Assembly: GCA_017591395.1 (NCBI GenBank)
Contig: WEDG01005379.1
Span: forward strand, 93,192 to 157,191
DNA from: Schistocephalus solidus
Lineage: Eukaryota > Platyhelminthes > Cestoda > Diphyllobothriidea > Diphyllobothriidae
DNA length: 64,000 bases
Direction of reading: 5' to 3'
Shown: piece after piece, positions 56,521-64,000 of the stretch
Numbering within the stretch: position 1 is the stretch's first letter
Layout: each line of letters begins with the position of its first letter
The notes under the pieces: generated by a model
Seen by the model: the letters and a program-made list of their open reading frames with translations, nothing else
Database searches by the model: none
Told to the model about the DNA's origin: nothing
Translations under genes and position numbers: made by a program

Positions 56521-59203
56521 GAGCACAGTCCACTCAGTGTGGTGACAACGACCTAATTCCCCTTGTCAGTTGACTACTTACGTCACGATTGCCTGAGCCT
56601 GCGGCCTTCCGACATTGTAAACTGATATTTTTAGCTTCAGTGAATGGCCGCAGCCACGCATGGCCCAGGCGCATGCTCACACATTCGCATCGACAGAAAA
56701 CAACAACATGCAATGTGGTAGAATTTTTGCAGTCGCCGAGCACTGAACCGCTCGCATGCTCCCTATGAAGCTGTCTTACGAGTTCCCGAGCTTGTCACAT
56801 GGTAAGTTTCTCGTTGTCGATCAACCACATCCAGGAAAGAGTGTCATATAGGCAACACTATGAAGGAGCTGTTACAGTCCAGTCCTCATTCATACGTAGG
56901 AATTCATCATTAATCATCTGACAATTTTGCCCTGCTGTGAAAATGAATGCACCATGATAGTTCCAAGGCGCAACCGATTGTTGATAGTGAGGTACTAAGT
57001 GCTGGATGGATGTCACCGTTCCTTCCTTAACTCATACACCAGTAGCTCATCTGAGGCAAACCGCTTGAGAATTAGGCTACACGCAATGACTGACGTGATG
57101 CCAACACACGAGCTTGGATCTAACACAAGTTGGAGGCACTATAAAGGCTATAGTTGGGAGGAGCCGCTGCAGTTTGGCCCAAGTCCCAAATGACTACCGA
57201 GCTAGCCTGTCAGCTGGATGTCGTCCAAGTGTACGCCTTTAGCGCGTCAGAATCATCATTATCGTGATGAATGCAGTGTTCTTGCCACTAAGAATGGTTG
57301 TCTTGGATCGATCCCACTCTCTTCACCTCTCACGCGTCAGTGGCTTGTCTGATAATTTTAGTTTATACTGAGCACAGTGGATGCGGTGGCTTAGCGCATT
57401 CGTCTATCGCTTGTCGCATGCATGTACAGCGGTATTCAAGAAAAAATGCAGACTGCGCAGCCATACAAAACAAGTCATGAAACAATATAGTACCTCGTCT
57501 CGTTATAGTGCAATAATAAAGCAGTCCTTTTTGGGGAGGTGTATTGAGGAAAAAATTCCGTCGTGTAAAGGAAAAGTGTTTATGTGATAAGGCACCCATG
57601 GTGGACGTTAAGGATATACCCAAGAATTCATTCACGACAGGCTTAGGTTCTTGTTATGTAATAGCATTCCGAAATGTAAGTTCGATGACATGTCGCCAAG
57701 CAGCAGAAGTAACCACAATGAATTCAGATGGACAGTGTCAAAGGCAGAATCCAGAGAAAAAAACAAGGTTGGACAATTGGTAGCAGTGATAGAGAATACG
57801 GTGAAGGCCGTGCTGACCATTACACTCGCTAGGGCGTAAGATCATACCGATTCTTGTCACGTATCATGGTACAAGCAGACTCGATTAGATGCGACTGCAA
57901 AATTTTCGTAGCATGTTATACGCAGTGTTTCCTAGCCCTTCTTGGAGATCAAAATAATGACAGACCCTGTTTCGGTTGACAGAACTGGTCACTGATTTCC
58001 GTATTTGGGTCCGGGAGACGTGAGGCCCGTCAGTGAGTACATATGTACAATAATTATAAAATTCAGTTGGAAAGTTAGTCCTAACCAGATGATTTGTTAC
58101 AATTTAATTTATCTATCGCCCAGGAGATATCTTCGGTGGACGGCGGCTGCATTCAAAGACATACCCGGGCATCCGGGCGTCTTCATATTCGGTAGCCAGG
58201 TGGACTTAAAAGCTGAACAAAACGTCCTTCGTGAGCATCGATTCCATTAAACAACGCTGGTGCAAAGAACTTGTAAACTCACTGAAGCAGACGAATTAGA
58301 GGACTGACTCATTCAAAATCCGGCGCAGTCATCTCGCATGCAGTGAATTTCGTAACTCGGAAGAGCGATTTATACATTAAGAAGCAATCGGATAACCCCG
58401 ATGAAGACCTACTGCTGGCGACGAAGCCCGCTGTCTACCGGCTCCTTGGGGATACTCTGAAAAGCGTGCCTTAAATCAAGTCAGTTATATTCTACTAAAA
58501 GGAACTCTCGGATGATTGTCCCCTTAGTCGATATGGAAAGACTTTCGGTGACAGTTATACAGGACAACCGCGACAGTGGCCGAATTCTTCAGACAGTCAT
58601 TAACGTCCTTCGCCACAGGTCATCTCTCTCTTTCCAGCTAGACTCAGCATGAGTCATCCCCGAGCCCTCATAAGACCGTGGTTGTAGACACTTTCACAGT
58701 TGGCAACCTAATGTTATCTAGCACTGACGTGCACCATCGTGGTTACATGCCTATAGTCCACATGGAGGTTTTGAGGATAACGGTACATAAGGATCACTCA
58801 GTTTGAATTTTCTCCGGGTACTGGGAGTCAGTATTACAAAATACGAAACGATTCAGAGCGGAGAAAATGACAGGCACATCACCACTTACTGTCCGCAGTT
58901 CTATCAGCCTCCAGTGCATGAGCGCGATTTTGGTGTGATTATGTGGAGGCGAATGCGACACCACCTCGGGTACATTTGGTAGCGATGCCACTGTAGCTGA
59001 GGTGGTGACCTACACACGACCTTGTTTAATTTCCGAGGAGATTAATGAGTGAACTTAGAGTAAACCCTTCGGAATAGACCTTTTCAGGCTTGCTTCGAAA
59101 GTTGGCCACCTATTGGCAGCTTGTGAATATCACGCGGTTGTACCACAGTAACCGATAGATTTCAGCTCAAATATACAAATAAACTGTCGAAGCGAACCCG
59201 AGA
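56521..59203. other. Anonymous DNA, no gene seen
   Basis: The first ~700 bases may continue composite repeat D in strongly diverged form (GCCACTATGAAGGAGCTGTT-like text near 56865). The rest shows only short frames without motifs. Confidence 0.35.
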
Positions 59204-59393
59204 AGGTCTGTTCCAAAATATTTACCCTCCCCCAAGTTTGCGCATGAATTTCCTCGGCAATTAACCAGGTAGGATGAAACTGGAATTCATATTACAGGAA
59301 ACACGGAGAACGCTGGGAGACCCATTGATGAAAAGATTTGTTCCAAAGGATTTACTCCAAGTTCGCGCATTAATTTCCTCGGAAACTGGAGTT
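59204..59393 (+). repeat. Local direct repeat, about 60 bp, period about 130 bp
   Basis: GTTCCAAAATATTTACCCTC and CAAGTTTGCGCATGAATTTC at 59209-59250 recur as GTTCCAAAGGATTTACTCC and AAGTTCGCGCATTAATTTCC at 59340-59385. Nothing is known about its function. Confidence 0.55.
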
Positions 59394-62300
59394 CATAAGG
59401 GAACGCTGCGGGACTCACTGACGAACCTAATCACTCGCAGTTGCGTCAAGCAACGGCACAAGATCGGCCAAACACGCATTTCTGGACTTTTAGCTAGTGC
59501 CTGTGCTGCCACTACGGTAGATAATTACGTATGCATCCACAGTGCTGTACCAACGCTTGTATGGAGTGGCAAGGATAATGTTCACGTTCGAGCATGCGAT
59601 GCGCGGTTCCATGTTCCCTCCCATGAGGATAACGTACACCTTCATCATTCGGTCACACTATTTGAAGCCCAGGCGCGCTGGTTCTCGCAACTTCAGCATA
59701 TGTAAAATGAAAATTATGGAGGCTCTGAGATTCGCTCCAAGTCGAGCTCAACAGTCTTCAGCTGTTAAATGCCGGTTAGTGGTCGCCACGGCACGCTACA
59801 GCACCATCCTCAGTCTCTGTGGCTTTTATCGGATAGATGGTAGTCAGACGCAAAATTTCCGCAACTTGCTAGCGCTGACGGCCTACAACAGCAGGAAGCA
59901 CAACGTGCCAGCTTGTGCAGACCACAGACGCCAAAAGGCGGTTGGCATGTGATGTAGGATAAACAGCGTTGGTTTACTGACTCTTTTGCGCGCGGTCTTT
60001 GATCCGTCACTGCGTTGTCCGCAGGCATGAGCACAAAGGGAGTTCCAGCAGCTCCTAGCTACCGTAAGGTGGCTCGAAAACTACGAATTAATGGAGAACT
60101 CCCGCGCCATATGACCCACCTAAGTAAATATAACTAGCTGTCTTGCGATATGATCATTCCTCGCCGATTTCATATATTTAATGCAAAGCAGCCCCGCTCC
60201 GACTAGTGTGTCTCTACTAAACACGCCTCCTTCTCAAGGTTTGACACTCCGGTGGCCATGATGGTAAATATCGGTCTACGAGTGCAGCTCATCGAGCATT
60301 TCTGCTCCGAATTACATAGCCATGACAAAGCGCTAAGATTCAATAAAGATAATAATTTTAAAATAATATGGCCTGATTATTGAAAGAGGTGAAAATATGA
60401 CAGCAAAGTATTTCATGTACACGGAAAGAACAAGGAAACTACATGAACAGTCTGCGAATAGGCGGCATTGGACCTCAATAGTTTACTTCTGTTCAGTGTT
60501 CTCAAGAAGGTATTGTGGGATGGCAAAACGAGGAAGAGGAAAAGGTTTCAATCAAAGGGTTAGTTAAAATGAAGAAGCACGCCTGGCCTGATAGGCAGCT
60601 GTATAAAGCGCAGCATACATGATGAGACAACCTGTGAGTGTAAGGCCACAAGCACCCCATTGGATCTAAATGTAGGGGTTCATTAGTTTGTAAATATTAC
60701 CTGAGCAACAGTTGGCGAGTTAGCCAGCACTATCGGTAGTGCCAAGGACGAAGTCAAGAAAACGGCGTGCGAAAAAAGCAAAAAGCCTGCTGGCCTGATC
60801 GCATCCCCCTCATACATAAGAGCCAGATACAACGGTAGCGCCGAAAGGAGATAAAACGGAATAATCGAGAGTGGAATCCAATTGCTAAGAAGTTAATAAA
60901 ACGTTTAAATGATTTACTTAAACACTGGAAGGGCGCATGCCGTTAGTACGAAGGTGAGACCAACCGAACACAAGAACGCCAGGAAAATAATAGCTGGGAA
61001 GAATAAATTGTATAGTAAACAAGGAAGACCGAACCTTTGAGTGACATTTTTTGCAAAGATAAAGTTCGATTGCGGTCAATTGGAGTAGCGATATATCAGT
61101 GAGGCGAATTTCTGATATACGTATCTGTATTTAGATTTTGTATGCGTGCGACCGTTGGACGATTGTTGATATCGTTTGACAAACCTGTCAGTGAAGTGTT
61201 CTATTTTTGAGTGTTCTAGTAAGAAATGCACCTTTGCCAATAAGTTTAGCTTCTTCAAAGAAAGGACGATTTCAGCAGTGTGAACTTCTGAAGGAATTAC
61301 GTTAAAATAACCAATATTCGCATAACTTAGGCACGCATTTAGTCTTCGAAATATGAAGAGATAAAAGTGATTTCAATGTTTATTATAAACACAAAAACAG
61401 AATGGGAGGATTTGGTAGGACGCCGCATGAGAAGACAAGCAGTCTCCTGAGTTTAGAACAGTCGGAATAAATGCACTTTTTTTCACGATGCAGTACCCCG
61501 ACAGTAGTTGATGTCAAGTCCATGTACAGTAGAGGCCGAGGATGCTGTTGAACGGGTACATGTGACTAGGTAGTACCTCAAAATTTATGAATGAGTGGAC
61601 CGAGCAGAAAGCAACAATTAAACCTACCAACAGGCCCCTTCATAATAATATAATAACGATCATGCGGGTACGAAAGCTGTATATACTGTAATAACGATGG
61701 TAAATCAGACGGGATTGTAAGAGCAGATAACAATGCAAATATCAGAAACGTTAAGTGTAAATATGACCCGTATGTAGGGTGCGGTTCCTTAGTAGCAAAG
61801 ACGAGATCAGTGGTGTGCAGCGCAGTCGGCACTTACAAGAGCAGGTATCTCCTAAAAATATCGACACATTTTTAGGGCAATTGGGATAAAATGGTTCGAA
61901 AATCTGTCCCGCTTTACCATTTTATCCCAGGAAGAAACTAAGAAACCTGTTAAATGATAAATATATTGGGTGTTGGAGGACCTCCTCTATAAAGAGGAGT
62001 TCGATTTCGAACGCCGCTCCGAGCCTTGAGGCTTCAGCAGGTCTTTATGTTGCCCAAAAATCTCGCCAACTAATAAGGTACATTAACCTCCCAAAATTTT
62101 CAAGTCTGACCCAGTGCCTCTTGATCTTATTTGGTTAGTCAAATAATTTACTGGCTCTCTTTTCGATAACACTACAAAAGGAGCAATTTTCGAACAGTTC
62201 CCGCAATTTTTAAGGCACAGAAGTTTATTAGCAAGATATGCTGAACTTAGTTTGAGGTTTTGTCAACGGCTTTATATGGCTTCATGTCACGGTTCGCCGA

Positions 62301-62800
62301 ACGACAAAGCTGACTTCCGCGCTTTCTAAACCAGCTCAATATTTTAACGAATAAGGTGTTTTAAGTTACTCCAAAACGTGCTGCATCGTTTCTTCCCATA
62401 CTTGATAGAGTGGAGATTAGTTTACCAACAATGGCAGAATTACTCACTAAAAGATATGGTTATGGATGTTTAGCTCATTGACCATCCGCAATCCTACTCA
62501 CTCTGAATAAACTCGCACGTCATTTGAAATTGCTTTCGAATTTCAGCTCCTTTGAGTTTGAGTAGTTTTAGTCTCTACGTAAGTGTAGAATACAGGTTGG
62601 TTTGGAATAAATCTTCAAAGGATTGTCTTTTTTCTAAATTTGGAAGTTATTTACTTAGAATTGACGATTCTGTGACTATCCAAATATTCCTTTACTGTGG
62701 ATTCATTCACGTCCTGGAGGTTTTCCCTACGAGAAATACAAGGTTCAACGTTCTTCTTCTTCCAAAATGCACGCCACCAGTGTGCGACTTTAATCTGCTC
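59394..62800. other. Anonymous DNA, no gene seen
   Basis: Frames of up to 143 codons (59274-59705) lack recognised motifs. No RNA gene is seen. Confidence 0.35.
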
Positions 62801-62829
62801 TTAATAGGGGAAGGAGAAATAACAAAGAG

Positions 62830-63510
62830 AAGCCACCCGATTGGAAGACGGCGTGGATTTCCTCGATACATAAAAGTGGCAACCGGGCTTCCGCAAATTA
62901 CTACCGGCTGGTTACTCACACCTCCATATGTTGCAAGGTTATGGAGCGAATCATGAAACGTGAATTGATGTAGTTTCTGGAGCCCGCATCACCTTCTCTC
63001 TGACGCACAGCATGGATTACGCAGGGGAAGGTCCTGTTAACCAATTTGCCCTACTGTCTGGAATGATGGACCAGAGCGGTCGATTAAAAAAGGTGGAGCA
63101 TGCAGTCTACATAGGCTTCAAGAAGGCCTTTCATAGCGTTCATCACCTGCGTTTCCTATAAAAACACAACCATATTGGGGTAGGGGGTAAGCTTTTGAAG
63201 TTGATCGAAAACATCTAGATTGGGCAATCTCAGATTGTCCGTCTTAGCGATCAACAATCGGTGGGTGTAGCGATTGAGAGAGGGGTTCCTCAGGGCTGCG
63301 TCCTTGGCCCTATCCTCTTTCTTATATGCATTGATGACTGCGTAACTGGGTGGGACTGTGACGGTGCCATGTTTGCTGACGACATAAAGCTTTGGACGGT
63401 CATCCACAGCGAAGCTGCTGAAGCCAATATAGAGACGAACTTGCATCGACTCGAAGAATGGCTACGCAACTGGCTCCTCCCATTCAGTATAATTCAGTAT
63501 ATATAAGGGA
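62830..63510 (+). pseudogene. CR1/Jockey-like LINE reverse transcriptase fragment
   Basis: Plus-strand pieces in shifting frames: ANYYRLVTHTSICCKVMERI (about 62895), an LTNLPYCLE-WWTRAVD-like segment with stops (about 63037), KKAFHSVHHLRFL-like text (about 63123), an IVRLSDQQSVGVAIERGVPQ segment (about 63236), GCVLGPILFLICIDD and the catalytic MFADDIKLW (about 63370). The last open frame (63261-63506) has FADD at residues 38-41 and continues to LHRLEEWLRNWLLPF before it is cut. This is the finger and palm of a LINE RT. Multiple frameshifts and loss of endonuclease and C-terminal parts make it a dead fragment. Confidence 0.85.
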
Positions 63511-63600
63511 GATAGGCAGAGCCTTTGAAAACCCTATTTACAGATAGACGCTATCAAATCAAGCAAATGTTACATGGCGATATTCGTTTTAGTATATCGA

Positions 63601-63930
63601 TCATTGCTGTCGACTAAATATATGTTTATCAATTAAAAATGAATCAAGTATTCTTTTAAACATTTCAACGCTTTCAGCCTGAACAACTGAGGCTGGCAGT
63701 TTGTTCCATTCGTCAATCACCTGTTTAAGTGGGCAGAATTTCTCTACCAACTGCTGAATCAAGTTACTAATGAAGAACCAGGCAGCATTTGGGTCAGGTA
63801 CATGTGCAGGGCTCCAGTCTATCCCATTCAGTAATTCTTTCATTTTGGGATAATCCCCTTTCAATACATTTCTCTCCCTAACAGCATGACGTTTGGGTAC
63901 AGAAAAATGACTGTGCTCCCAAGAAAGAAC
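63601..63930 (-). pseudogene. CR1/Jockey-like LINE with RT core deleted
   Basis: One continuous minus-strand frame (about 63930-63601) joins two distant parts of a LINE ORF2. First comes the spacer between endonuclease and RT (HAVRERNVLKGDYPKMKELL, then NGIDWSPAHVPDPNAAWFFI). Directly after FCPLK comes the extreme C-terminal tail (VIDEWNKLPASVVQAESVEM, FKRILDSFL). The whole RT between them is absent, yet the frame stays open. The copy opposes the RT fragment at 62830-63510 and need not come from the same insertion. Its start lies beyond what can be followed clearly near 63930. Confidence 0.75.
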
Positions 63931-64000
63931 ACAATGATAACTTCGTCAAAGCGGCACGTAAGAACTTAATGCAAGGATGTAATTGTCGTCTCTACTAATG

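Noticed and set aside
59274..59705. 143-codon plus-strand frame as a host gene
   Set aside because: No motif recognised, includes half of a local direct repeat, and a shifted 136-codon frame overlaps it; codon pattern gives no support by eye.

Overview
The window looks like intergenic, repeat-packed DNA from a flatworm, most likely a tapeworm of the diphyllobothriid type (the group of Spirometra, Schistocephalus and Dibothriocephalus). That placement is inference. It rests on the kinds of elements present: a LINE whose ORF ends in C2H2 zinc fingers of the SRIGLVGHLRIH type, Penelope-like elements with a GIY-YIG domain, a CR1/Jockey-like LINE, and tRNA-derived short repeats. There are no bacterial-style operons, long AT-rich stretches alternate with GC-richer repeats, and coding similarity occurs only in broken pieces of retroelements. 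I found no convincing host protein-coding gene. Unrecognised short exons of host genes cannot be excluded by eye.

Layout. 1-12 kb: mostly anonymous sequence with a tRNA-headed SINE, a long (GA)n, a nearly pure (GGA)n of about 200 bp, and a CpG-rich block. 12.0-15.2 kb: arm A of a large inverted duplication. 15.5-22.3 kb: AT-rich anonymous DNA with degenerate tRNA-like repeats and telomere-like TTAGGG-related blocks. 22.3-27.9 kb: a degenerate Penelope-like element (PLE) flanked by its own ends in inverted orientation, then direct repeats of such ends joined to telomere-like sequence. 28-37.5 kb: anonymous DNA, SINEs, a composite GC-rich repeat (32.2-33.1 kb), a zinc-finger remnant, a tandem repeat and a second PLE on the minus strand. 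37.5-41.4 kb: arm B of the inverted duplication.

44.7-50.0 kb is a nest of insertions. A tRNA-containing repeat unit occurs in several orientations, one copy forms a fold-back, and another is split by an internally deleted Ty3/gypsy element that still has two ~300 bp LTRs, a primer-binding-site-like sequence and a polypurine tract. A third LTR fragment sits inside the tRNA-like part of the same unit. 50.7-52.0 kb repeats the 32 kb composite in the opposite orientation as two ~708 bp tandem units. 52.3-56.0 kb carries a minus-strand LINE (apurinic endonuclease, reverse transcriptase, five zinc fingers) that has lost the end of its RT domain. 56.3-62.8 kb is mostly anonymous. 62.8-64.0 kb holds two broken CR1/Jockey-like fragments in opposite orientation.

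The biology is therefore retroelement biology: target-primed LINEs, PLEs and an LTR element, with the short elements they may mobilise, inserting into one another and later rearranging by recombination. The points most worth a second look are the 22 kb-spaced inverted duplication and its unequal unit number, the nested gypsy/tRNA-repeat locus with fold-backs, the PLE ends linked to telomere-like DNA, and the zinc-finger module that occurs both on the LINE and detached from it. All repeat boundaries were judged by eye and may be off by tens of bases.
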